DNA of 27,094 bases from Ectocarpus siliculosus (lineage: Eukaryota > Sar > Phaeophyceae > Ectocarpales > Ectocarpaceae), in the NCBI GenBank assembly GCA_000310025.1, contig FN649751.1:2113579-2140672 (forward strand), written 5' to 3'. Position numbers and translations under genes: made by a program. Under the pieces are notes generated by a model, which saw nothing but the letters and a program-made list of their open reading frames with translations, was not told the origin of the DNA and did not search any database. Shown here piece after piece: positions 1-10,098 of the stretch (positions are counted from its first letter, which is position 1; each line of letters begins with the position of its first letter).

Positions 1-812
1 AGTCATGAACAAATCTGACAGGCCGAATGTGTATATCTGCACGGTGAGCAGCGTAGATTCTTTCCAACGGTTGATTATAGTAGGTGTGATGGGTGATACA
101 TTGTTGAGTGTGCTGAGAGCACTATTTACGTAAACATGATTGAATCTGCACTTTGCTCAGTTCGTGTATCTCTGTACAGGCGGGTGCTGAGCGCGCCTAG
201 GAAGGCTGGACGTTTATTTTTTCCTGTTGTGGAGAGAGAAGGGGGTTGCCTTTTACTGCCCCTGCAGAGCACCCCTGCATGACAGCTTTATCTTTATCTC
301 TTCTATTTTTTTGGTGGAGTCGAACGTTGGTCGGGTTTTCTCAAGTGCCCTAAAGAAAGCTCGATTGTATTTCTCGCCCGAATTTCGAGGAAGCTCCCAC
401 CGTGCAAAGACATGTTTTACCTGGCTAGGCAGTGCTTCTTCTTCTCCATACACATGTGCACAGCAGTCTATCTACGCCGTGATTCCACGGGTCAGCCCGC
501 AAGCACGGTCGATGTCGATGTCTCCCACCAAGATTGTCACACGCACGGCGCTCTTCTCGGGAAGAGTGAATATGTGGTTGCATAGGATGCAAGAAACTAC
601 AGAACGCAACCACACGATCCCTTTGTTCGGCAGACGAGACTCAACAGTATGCCCTTTCCATGGATGAGTCGGTCACAGTCACAGCAGTCGGTCCTTATTT
701 TTTATGGCAACATGGAGCAGCTTGTTAACACATCCCTCCCCGTCCGGCTTGTACCCTACCCGAACGTTTTCCCTGTCACCCCTTGTTTCACGCAGGTCAC
801 CGCGGGTTCTCT

Positions 813-1036
813 CTAGAGAAGCACGTGTTTGTTTTCGCTCTGAAGGATATCGCGGTGGAAGACGAACTCTTCCACGACCCCGTGGAGAGCGTCATCAGCC
901 TGTGAACGGGCTTTAGGGGGCTGTAGAAAACTACCTAAAGCCTGGTCACAGGCTGATGACGCTCTCCACGGGGTTGTGGAAGAGGTCGTCTCCCACCGTT
1001 ATGTTCTTCAGAGCGAAAACAAACACGCTTCTCTAG
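813..1036. repeat. Long inverted repeat (hairpin), arms 813-905 and 946-1036
   Basis: The left arm (93 bases) and the reverse complement of the right arm (91 bases) match along their whole length with roughly a dozen differences. A second, perfect 9-bp inner stem pairs 909-917 with 934-942, leaving a 16-base loop, so a transcript could fold into one very long hairpin. Both arms read as protein in the same frame on opposite strands. The plus reading of the left arm contains FALKDIAVEDELFHDP and ends VESVISL-stop. The minus reading of the right arm contains FALKNITVGDDLFHNP and ends identically. An acceptor-like site (ttgtttcacgcag) ends at 795. The peptide faintly recalls the end of a SET domain (A-rdI-x-x-eEL), but too weakly to name it. 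Confidence 0.85.
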
Positions 1037-2803
1037 TTCATGTAGAACTAATGAACACCCTCGGGCAAGTTCGTTCTGTAGATACTTGGAAGTTTTCTTC
1101 TCTAGAAATAGTCTTTCCTCGAGGTTACACTTGAGCCCACAACAGACCGGCGCCCCACAGACGAATAATCTGGCGCAGCGCGTGTCGCCGTATGCCGCGG
1201 TTCTCTTGACCCAAGCTCTTCAGAGTTCGGATGGGGCTGTGTCCTTTGGGTTGGGCGTTGGGAAGAGAGACGGGAGGCCAAGTCTGATGGCTGATGTAAC
1301 TAACGTGCATGTTTGTGATGTGGTGTGGTGTGGTGAGGTTTTGAGAGAAAGGGAGTGAGCCAGCGGCCAAAAGCACGAAATTCCCGCTACCCCCACAACA
1401 TCTCTATATTTTCGCGGGCGGGTGCACTGCCTTTCGACGACGCAAGCTGCGTTGGTTTTGTTGCTGGTTCAGAGTCTGCACTGCTGTGGAGGCTGTAATT
1501 TTGTGCTGGTGATGTAGTACCTGGCTGTAGCTGTAGTTTTTTTATTTACGTGAATTTTAATTTACGCCAAAGCGAAATACCGGCGAGAACGGGTGGGGCT
1601 AGGCGCAAGTAGCCAGACGGGGGAGGAAATTGTGTTTGCCAGTGTTGTCGTGTGTTTATTTTACCTTGGAGCAGACCAGCCGCGGCGGTAGAATCCGTAT
1701 GGAAGAAGTGGCCGCGTTGGCAGGCAATACGGGTCCCTTTCTCGGAGTGGCACAGCCACGGCCTCCGCCGGGTGGAGAAATTATAATACGTCACGGGTTG
1801 TGTTTTAGGTTTAGGGAATGTAAATGTGGATGCTTTGATGTGTATGCGACGAGTGCCGTGGGGTCGACAAAGCACGCCAAGGACGCAAGGGGGTATCATA
1901 GAAATGAGTTGTTGTGAGGCAGGTGTTGGTTCGTTTGGTGATTTGTTGTGTGGGTCGATCTTCCCGAGAGATTTCATGAATGGCTCCATTGTTGCCACGA
2001 CAGACGAGAGTAATGCCCGTTTGTGCGGGAGAACGGGGGAACTGATGTTGTGTCGTGAAAATTGAAGTAATGATGAAACCGGTTAGACTCATAGGTAGAG
2101 GCAGGTTTGGCACACCGTTAATATTATCATGCGGTGGTCGAAGTCTTCCACGCGCAGCACACCATTTTATCTTCCGTTTGATTTCTAAAAGAAATGCTTA
2201 CCCGTTTTTTCGGTAATTGGGCTGGACCACGTAAGGTGCCCGAGTCAGTTACACCAGCAGAGTACGGATATTAGAAGGTGCTGAGGAGATAGCGAACAGA
2301 ACGATTTCTATTGTGAAGACCAGAGCATCGGGGCGGGAGAGAAGCTTTGTTTCTCGTACCCCGCCCCGGGAAGAACAACAACCAACACGGCGGTGTTGTC
2401 GTGTTCCCTTTACTTTACTCATCGTGATGAACAAACTTGGCGGCTTGAGAAAAACCAACAATCTCTCTGCGACTTACCACCATGCCCACCGGTCGTGACG
2501 TGGCTCGTCTGCGAAATGAATGATGCCGGTACTAGACTACACGGGCTTCCTCTTGCCGTTAACAGATCCATTGAACATGAGTAGGACGGAAAGCGAGGCC
2601 GGTTTGCACGCGCGCGTGGAGGGGGGGGGAGGGATGGTGGAGCCGGCGGTATCAACCGGAATCATTGCGTTGGCGCCGAATCAAAACAATCACGAATTAT
2701 ATTGCTGCTACTACAGTAATGTAGTACTGCAACTATTTTTACGCATTGCCTCGCATCAACTACTAGATACTGATGCGGTAGATGACACTAAACTCTGTCT
2801 TCG

Positions 2804-3497
2804 TACAAGCTGGGCCAGCCAAGAAGCTCACTTTCGTTGTTTCGCGTCTCATGCTGTCGTTTCCACGAAATTAGGCTTGAAATTTGGTGGTTACTCTTAT
2901 GAGACAATAGGGAAAACGCAGATGCCAGGATTTTTCGAATCCGAGTTGATTTAGGTATTGAACAATCAATTGGCGGCGTAGTGGGGGATACTTTCGGTAC
3001 TGAAATCAGCATCAAAAAAGTTTCACAGAATAAGCTGAAATTTGGTGTGCGCTTACCTGAGAGCATTGCGAGAAAATGATGGCAGTTGCAAGGCTCACAT
3101 CATCTTCCATCAAGAGTTGCGGCCTCGAAAAGGATCCGATACAAAACACAAGATAGTTAAGAACATGTGAGGTTGTCGCAAAATACCATCACGATTTTTA
3201 CGAGTTGGAATCTGCAATTTTGACATGTGGTTGGTATTGTTAAAACCAATACAACTGCTAGCCGTACTTTTTCTTTTTTTCGTTTTCGGTCCTCCTATAC
3301 ACAAACAAAAGGGTTCCCGTTTTTCCTTTAATAGCGCTACCTCATGAAAAAACACCAAAAAAATAAAGTACGGCCAGCAGTTGTATTTGTTGTACTAATA
3401 CGAACCACATGTCAAAGTTTCAGGTTCCAACTCGTAAAAATCGTGGTGTAATTGGCTTTCAACCATTTTGTTAGCTTCTTGGCTGGCCCAGCTTGTA
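2804..3497. repeat. Nested inverted-repeat element, possible MITE or transposon remnant
   Basis: Two pairs of inverted segments are nested. The outer pair is a perfect 25-bp match, 2804-2828 against 3473-3497. The inner pair is about 87 bp with scattered mismatches, 3184-3270 against 3365-3452, around a T-rich then A-rich spacer of about 94 bases. On the right, the outer and inner arms are separated by about 20 bases; on the left they are separated by about 355 bases. This asymmetry suggests an insertion into the left arm, or a deletion from the right. No transposase was recognised inside, and I did not identify a clear target-site duplication. Confidence 0.7.
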
Positions 3498-4305
3498 TTG
3501 CATCGCCTTATCTTTTCCACTTCGACCTCATCTGGGTGCTGGGGACACAGCTAGGTGATGAGGGTAAATTCGTATGCCGCTTTGGACACACCCATCCGTC
3601 GCAACGGCCCGACTTTTGAGAGTGTCAAAACTACTACCGAAGAGTAAGCGTAACATATGCTAGTGGCAAACAATATTCCACATCTGTCGTGAGAGAAATC
3701 GACCTCGTCCAGCACTTGCCGCTCTTTAAAGGACGTATCTCGATGGAAAGTTGCAAACTGTCGTTGTTGGAGAACGAGACATTGAACAAGTAGGTCAAGT
3801 TCCCGCCCAAAAGAAATAATGGCTTTTGGCACCATAGGTCCAGTCTAGTCTAGGTGGCGAGACCTTTATGAGGGTCACATATCCCCCAACGCCTATCGAG
3901 GACGGCTCCCTCTAGTCACACATGCGCTAATTGATAACGTGGCGTGAGCTCATAGCTTAAGAAATCATTGGGGAAAACGCTTCCCGCGTTTCATACGAGG
4001 ACTCCATTATTCTTGTGTGCACGGCATGATGTCGCCAGAGGAACAAACAAATCACGCAGCAAGCCACCTCTCTCAGGATTCCCGTTGGGATTTCGTCCCG
4101 GTACTCGTAACGTTCAAACTACAGCGACGATGTCAATAAAACGTTTTTTACTCTAATTTATATTGTCACAAATCAAGTCAGCGCTCACAGCACTTGTGCC
4201 GTTTTAACGCAACCCGTGGTCACACAAAATGATTCCTCCCTATCTATTTGGTTTTGGAGCAACTCTTTTCATTCCACCACCCACTACCATCGAGCAACAT
4301 TGTCT

Positions 4306-6843
4306 CTACGAGGCCTCCACTTGGTCGGCCGCGGGTGGTTTCCTCGATGCTGTCCTGGTCGGAGAACGTTTAGAGACAGCATCGGTGTGAACCAGCGTAG
4401 CGCCGACACTGAACTTCGGCAAGAAGTCCCCCTGCCCTTCGTGATCCGAGCCAAGAGCATCCAGCCACCCGGCTTTCACGTTGGGAAAGGCGTCGCAGTA
4501 GCCGATGTACGGTTTGATGTCCAGCACCGGGGTACCTGTCCAGGAAGCGGGGGCAACAGGATGTGACAACCTCAAAATTATCTCACTCTCGCACTAAACA
4601 GAAACACAACAACAATCACGACACCAACGTTGCACTCGTCGGAGCGCAGCATTTGACAAAATCCAACGATCCTCTCTTGTGACCGTTTTCACCAGCGGTA
4701 ACAAACGGACGTGCTGCTGTGTGAGCTGTTTAGTTGCAAGAGTCTAGCAAGACACCACCATCAACGGCTGAGAGCTATGTAGAGCTCACAAGTTGTGGTG
4801 CACGTCAGGATACATGCGCTTGATTATTATCTCATTGGTTCCATATTTTCTCTTTGTTTACGCTTACCGTCGAGCAGGTCCAGGCCGTGCACGTAGATCA
4901 CACCGTTAGCGGCATCTACCCGCCCCACGCGCAGAGACGACAACGCAATCGCGTTCGGTCTGTGTGGGCTTCGCGTGGAGAAGAGGCCCTTTCTCTCCTC
5001 TGGTAACCGAGGGGGGCGGACCTTGGGATTCCATCCTTTGTTCAGGTGCATGTGGGTTAGTACCCAGATCATGTCGAAACCGCTTAAATCGTGAAGGGCT
5101 TCCTCTGTCCGTGTAACGTCCCACATACATACGAGAGGATGCGTGGGCAGTTGTTTAAAATACGTGTCATGATTCCCAGACGGAAGCAGGATGTGTCTCC
5201 ACGAAGCAAAAGACGTTGGGTCTACCTTTCGAAGATGGCCATGTGCCAACAAATGAAAAGGTGGTGCAGCATGCAGGCGTGCAAACCACCCAACCGACCG
5301 CTAGCACCTGTTTAATCTTGCAAGGGTAATTACAGACAGATGAGGAACTTTATTAAGACTCTCTTGGACCGCCAGGGTGCTCACCATACCCGCGTCCTCG
5401 GAGAAACACGATCTGCCCTTCCTGAGCGCCCCCATGTAGCACAGAGGCGGTCACCTGCGGTTGGCGCGGAGTCCCAAACCTCTCCCGGTACGGACTCCTA
5501 ACCACCGCCACGGGGCGGTATGATATTTCCATCTTGCCGACGTCTTCCACGAAATTGTCCGTGTAGGTAGCGCGTTCTTTAGGCTGCGAACAAAGCACCG
5601 CAAACAACAGCATCGAGAGAGCAAGCTCGCGCTCTCCCCCAACGAACTCATCACCTAGAGCCGTGCGCGCGTTCGCCGCAAAGGATGGAGCTGGTCGCAT
5701 GCTTTGGATGTTCGCCAGAGCTTCGCCATCGTCCGACTTCTGAGCCTCTTCCACTACCGCCCTGGCCTGCTCGAGAGCTGAGAGGGGGTTCAGGTCTGCG
5801 GCCAACCAGTTTTCACATGCTTCCTTCACTACCGCCGCTGTGCTCTTCTGTGGGCTCTTCGCCGCCGCAGCCCTCAGTGCATCCGCAGCTTGCTTCGCCG
5901 TTGCCCTGACGTTGCTCTTCCCCAGCTCAAGTTCAACTACAGATTCAGGGTATGACCCCGCGCGGAAAGCGACGGACACCTTCGCCTGGCCGACGGCAGC
6001 AATGGCAAGCACCATTCGAGACCGAGAACCACGGACGCAGCACTCAAAGTCAGTGTACCTTGTGCCCATAGATCCAGAGCCTTCCTCGCCACCGGGGCGC
6101 TCCGCCAGGCGAGGAAGCACAAGCACGGCATCCGACCGAAGGAGGGCTGGAGTAACATGGCGCAGCTGCGTTGATCTTACGTGTCTGGTAGAAGAAGAGC
6201 TGCCCGCGACGCAAGATCTACCCACGTAGACAAACGAGAGGTCCGGGTTGCGCTGAAGATAGGCGCGCGTAGTCTCGAAGTCCTGCACCGCCCAGCCTGT
6301 TCCTTCCCCGCCCCCAGCGCTTGCCCACGAGCAGCTAACGTAGAGCACACGCAGCTGCTCGACTCCGGCAGTAGCCGCCCTCGCCTGGCCTAGAGAGACA
6401 AGTTGGTCGCGGCATTCGGCGTAAGGCACAAACCGCCCGGCGACGATGAAACATGCCCGTGGGAGGAGAAGAAGCGACTCGTAGTCTCCCTCGCCGATGC
6501 TCTTGATGTAGGATCGGGCAACCCTCGTCCAGGCGTCGAGTGCGAGGCACCGAGGCGCCAGGTTTTTCTTGCGGCTACGGGTCCTTCGCGACGACAGTAG
6601 TACTTGGTTGCTTCGTTTTTCTTCCTCCGATGGCGGCGACGCGACGCCGGCCGCTCTGGCCTTAGAGTTGTCCTCGCTCTTCTTTATCCGTGCTCGACGC
6701 TTGGCCCCCCTGACGCTGCATGGGTGTTGTTGGGTTTCCTTGTTACCCCCACCACCTGCGAACCTCCCAACCGCAAATCCAACCACCAAGGCCGAAGACA
6801 GTGCTAATATGTTGGTCGCAACGGCGGCAACGGTTGGACCCAT
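4306..6843 (-). CDS. TrmO-type tRNA (N6-threonylcarbamoyladenosine37-N6)-methyltransferase domain fused to an unknown N-terminal region
   Basis: Three exons join in phase: 6843-5385, 5104-4868 and 4535-4306 (641 residues). Introns are 5384-5105 and 4867-4536, both GT-AG (GTGAGC and GTAAGC donors). The last ~200 residues are a TrmO (YaeB/TRMO) domain: PVAVVRSPYRERFGTPRQ near residues 444-461, KVRPPRL near 515-520, the family signature STRSPHRPN at 529-537, and DLLDGTPVLDIKPYI at 562-576, which is created exactly by the second splice. In this family the enzyme adds a methyl group from SAM to t6A37 of ANN-decoding tRNAs. Residues 1-437 are unusual for the family: a hydrophobic segment at about 10-30, a basic Ser/Arg/Lys stretch, then a globular-looking region I do not recognise. 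The start is an ATG heading an uninterrupted frame. Spliced structure is confident; membrane location is inference. Confidence 0.85.
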
Positions 6844-7253
6844 TGTCCGCCGCCAACGAAGAAATGTCCTGCGGTGCTGCTGTAGCCGTCTGTAGGATCC
6901 ACTTCACAGCTGCGCAGCCGTCAGAGTGGAGTGTTGAACTTCAGGTTTTCAGCATACACACGCTGATGCATACGCTGGAAGCACCAAAGGTAGAGCCGTT
7001 GCGCAGAAGAAAGGAGCATTCGAGGTCTCAAGTGCCCAACAGAGTTGTGGCGTTGTGGCCAAGCCTCGAGCTTCAAGGCTGCGAGCTGCGACAGGCTGCG
7101 TGGCTTGGAGCAAACCCGCCGCACCGTAGCCACGGTGCCCCCACCCCTCCGGGTTATTGTGCGGGGAGACCCGCAGAGCACGCAGAGGCAGGAGCAGGCA
7201 GCCAGCAGACCAGACGAGCGAGCATAGTAGTAGTGTGCCGGCATCATCCTGTA
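6844..7253. promoter_or_regulatory. Divergent intergenic region between the TrmO gene and the CX9C gene
   Basis: About 410 bases separate the two ATGs facing away from each other (6843 minus, 7254 plus), so both promoters and 5' UTRs must fit here if exon 1 of the CX9C gene is right. Open frames in this stretch on both strands look like read-through of GC-rich sequence. I see no convincing TATA box. Confidence 0.35.
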
Positions 7254-9341
7254 ATGTCGGGCGAGAGGGCAAAACTGGTCGTTCTCGGGCTTGTTCTTGC
7301 GGTCATCGCCCGTTCATACATCATGAGTGATGTCTTCACGCGTGGATACATGATGAGGTGAGACCTGGGTGAGCGCGGAACTGCTGTTGTTTTTTTTGCT
7401 GCGCCAACGGGAGCACACCACACAGTAGGACACCTGCGCGGTTTTGCCTGTGGTGTGTTCTGTGATCGATACTGCCCGAAGGTCTAGTTCCAGAGGCGGG
7501 AGTCCTTGTTCGTAGCCCGTACTCCACGGACCACGACGCTTTGAACGTCGCTGTGATGCAAATTGCAGTTCCGCAGTTCGCGAGTTCGCGCGTTGATCGT
7601 TCCGCCGCTCGCTGGAGTTGCGCCGCATCTCTCACCTCTGTTTTGCGTTTTGCGCCAACGCGGAAGCAGGCTCTGCCGGTTATGTTGCTTGCCTCCCGTC
7701 CCTTGCATACCTCCTCGACAACGAGTGAATGCCACAAGCATTATCCAATAATCACGGCGTTGCCGAACGAGACGCGACAACACCGACACATACATGCAGT
7801 CCCATAGACGGAAGTCTTCCGGAGGTCATTTACCACGTCGTTAGGCTCTATGGAAGTCCGCAAGGATCCCACTACGGAGTGTGGAGATACTTCGAAGAAC
7901 CGAAAAGGATTTTCGAGTTTTATCATCACACTTCTCCCCAATATTAGTATATTTGTACCGGCTTGCTGTGCTGGTAACTTGGGAGACATATTTATGTGGG
8001 AATTGTAAACTTCCGACTACCGGTTGAATATACTTGGGATAGAGTTAGCGCTCAACAAGAGGTTGTCTCGTTGTTTGAGAAACATCCCCCCATGTATGAA
8101 CTACTAACACACATAGGCACATGTTGACGTCAAACCCCAAAAAGCAGTTGAGGACACCTTCTTGTGCATCCGGAAGTCCCTCAAGGCATGGCATACATGG
8201 AAAGCTCGGAAAACTCGTGCCTACTACCTCTCTCGTTCACCGACTTGATCGTGCCCTGCGGTCCTGTCGTCGCTGCCAGCGTTCTCTCGCTACATCTGAA
8301 GTTCAACCGCAACCACGTGTGTTGGTAACAATATTTCATACTCAGCGCTTCGAGGGGCTCAGATGGTCGATGACATGGTCGATGCAACGGCGGTCTTTGA
8401 GCAGATTTCCCCTGCCCCAAGTAGTCCCCTGCTCAACTAGACCGCTGTTGGCTTGCATTGCGTGGGCCATGTGAGCCCATCAGTAATGCTGTAGCGGAGA
8501 ACCCCACAGCTGTTGCCGTCCCGTCATCCGGCCCCTGCTTAATATAAGGCCCCGCTTGCCCACCGACCCCTTTTCCAATGTGGTTCCAGTTCCACCCTCG
8601 GGTTTTTCGAAGACAACTTGTGTAAGGGAAGGCCGCCGGCAGACCGGGATGGCTGCAAGGCCACGCTGGCGACGGCGCTTGCTCCTGCAAAGCTCTCCTG
8701 CATGTCTGTTTTTCACGACTTCGTCCGTTGTCGAGACCCCGCCGACGGTGGTGGTGGTGGTGGTGGTAGAAACAACCTACCCTGCCAGAAGGAGAACCAG
8801 AAAATCTTCGAGTGCTTGCAGGTGTGTTCGCGCGCGTTCGGGACGGTGCTTGGATTGGTTCCTGTGCGACGAGCGGCTGTGCTACAGAAATGTGCCGGTT
8901 ATCTTGTGCAGGCCAAGAAGGACACACACACACCTCTCTCTTAGCAACGTATCTGTTTCTCCTGTTTTGGGTTGCAACCTCCAGAATGCGCATCGCTCGC
9001 CTCCGCCACAGATGCACAAATCAAAACGACAACTCTCTTCTGCTCCCTGGCCCCACCCGTGGCAGGCACACCTGGCACCCTACGGTTTCAGTGACGAGGA
9101 AATCTTTCGGCTCATCTACAAGACTCAGCAGCAGCCCCCCCCGCCATCAAAACCGTCCGTGGAGGTTTCAGACCACGGCAGGGAAGGAGACGAGAAGGCA
9201 AAGGCCAATGAGAAGCCGGGCGAGGGTGATAACGCGGGGGGCAAGAGTGCGAACCGTGGAGAGGAGACGGATGTAGAAAAAGGAGGGCCAAAGGTGGAGG
9301 TAGAACATGAGCCGAAACAAGGCGGGGGCGGCGCGCGATAG
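7254..9341 (+). CDS. Twin-CX9C (CHCH-type, Cmc1-like) protein
   Basis: The secure part is the exon ending at 8821 and the exon 9066-9341, joined in phase 0 across intron 8822-9065. The middle exon has two CX9C pairs, C72/C82 (CMSVFHDFVRC) and C100/C110 (CQKENQKIFEC), 17 residues apart and followed by LQ. This is the arrangement of helix-coil-helix proteins oxidised by Mia40 in the mitochondrial intermembrane space; the second half resembles the Cmc1 family. The last exon contributes AHLAPYGFSDEEIFRLIYK and then a charged, disordered tail. The N-terminus is tentative: an ATG exon 7254-7357 (hydrophobic segment, donor AG/GTGAGA, phase 2) fits an acceptor at 8589 behind a pyrimidine tract, giving 203 residues. 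A hydrophobic N-terminal segment is unusual for this class, so exon 1 could belong elsewhere. Confidence 0.55.
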
Positions 9342-9945
9342 CGCGTGTAGAGCGCAGCTGTGGAGACTTCCCCGAGTTAACGTGTGTAAAAAGAGTCCCG
9401 CGTAAGCAGTATATCGATGTGTCGTGTCCGTGTTGCGTGAGTGTGCATGTCGCATAATCGACCACTTTCTCACACATTTTGAAAGGTTTGTTGTTAGACG
9501 AGAAGGGAATTATCAACCATACCACAAGTGTCGGCGTTGTGAAAGTAACGTCTAGGGCATGCTTAAACATTGGGCTGCTGTTTCAAAGAGATTATAATAC
9601 TTGCCTTATAGGCTTCGATGGCTGCACACGCAAAAACATATTGTGCGGCGAACGAACCCAGCTGACCTGTATGAAATCAACCAAACAAGTGCAACGCTGT
9701 TCTGTTGCCGCGTTATCGTGCAACCGTCGCTGGGGCGCGAACATCAACTCGTTTAGTTTTCCAGTGCCTGATACGCAAGAAAAACGTATGTTCATCCCCA
9801 TGAACCCAAGCCAACCACACCAAACGTCTCGTCAAAAATCACGTGTCGAAGTTGAATTATTGTCACTCACGACCCCAACAACAGCCAGCAGTATTCAATG
9901 TCCAATGATGGACGCTATCGCCGACGAGTTCAGAAGGCCGCGCTT
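9342..9945. other. Convergent tail region between the CX9C gene and the SNARE gene
   Basis: About 600 bases lie between two stop codons facing each other (9341 plus, 9946 minus). It is less GC-rich than the neighbouring exons and presumably holds both 3' UTRs. The 161-residue plus frame 9479-9964 has no recognisable family and overlaps the last SNARE exon on the other strand, so I do not call it. Confidence 0.4.
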
Positions 9946-10098
9946 TCAATTCTTCATGGTATAGTACACCGCTGCTATCGCCCCGATGACTAGCACGAGC
10001 CCGATCCCGTACATGATGCATCTCTGTTGAACCTCTCGTCGGTTCATGTTGTGAACCAGTCGGCGCGCGCTTGTAGTCATGCCTGACACATCTCGCAC
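9946..10098 (-). other. VTI1: SNARE last exon, membrane-anchored version
   Basis: The acceptor ctgttcag lies behind a pyrimidine-rich stretch and precedes a phase-0 exon of 50 residues. It begins VRDVSGMTTSARRLVHNM, continues NRREVQQRC, and has a hydrophobic helix IMYGIGLVLVIGAIAAVYY before a four-residue end. Spaced from Asn162, the hydrophobic layers fall on V, V, T, A, V and M, which completes the SNARE helix directly into the anchor, as in other Vti1 proteins. This is the likely main product. Confidence 0.75.

Larger units (their letters stand above)
1..4305. other. Long stretch without a defensible gene
   Basis: No ORF here shows a recognisable domain or a convincing exon structure. The longest open frames (227-667 plus, 1546-1998 minus, 2520-2954 plus, 3551-3835 minus) have unremarkable composition and are not supported by family resemblance. 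The base composition is closer to balanced than in the exons further right. The stretch does hold two inverted-repeat structures, listed separately, and could contain the 3' part of a plus-strand gene ending at 905. It may also include the 3' UTR of the TrmO gene just upstream of 4306. Confidence 0.5.

Noticed and set aside
1546-1998. 150-residue minus frame
   Set aside because: It begins at a non-ATG codon, has no recognisable family, and its composition is that expected by chance.
3551-3835. 94-residue minus frame beside the inverted-repeat element
   Set aside because: Looked at as a possible transposase remnant, but no motif was recognised and no extension was found on either side.
7729-7947. 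72-residue plus frame ending in an aromatic-rich stretch
   Set aside because: It lies within the proposed first intron of the CX9C gene and no phase-compatible junction links it to either exon; no family recognised.
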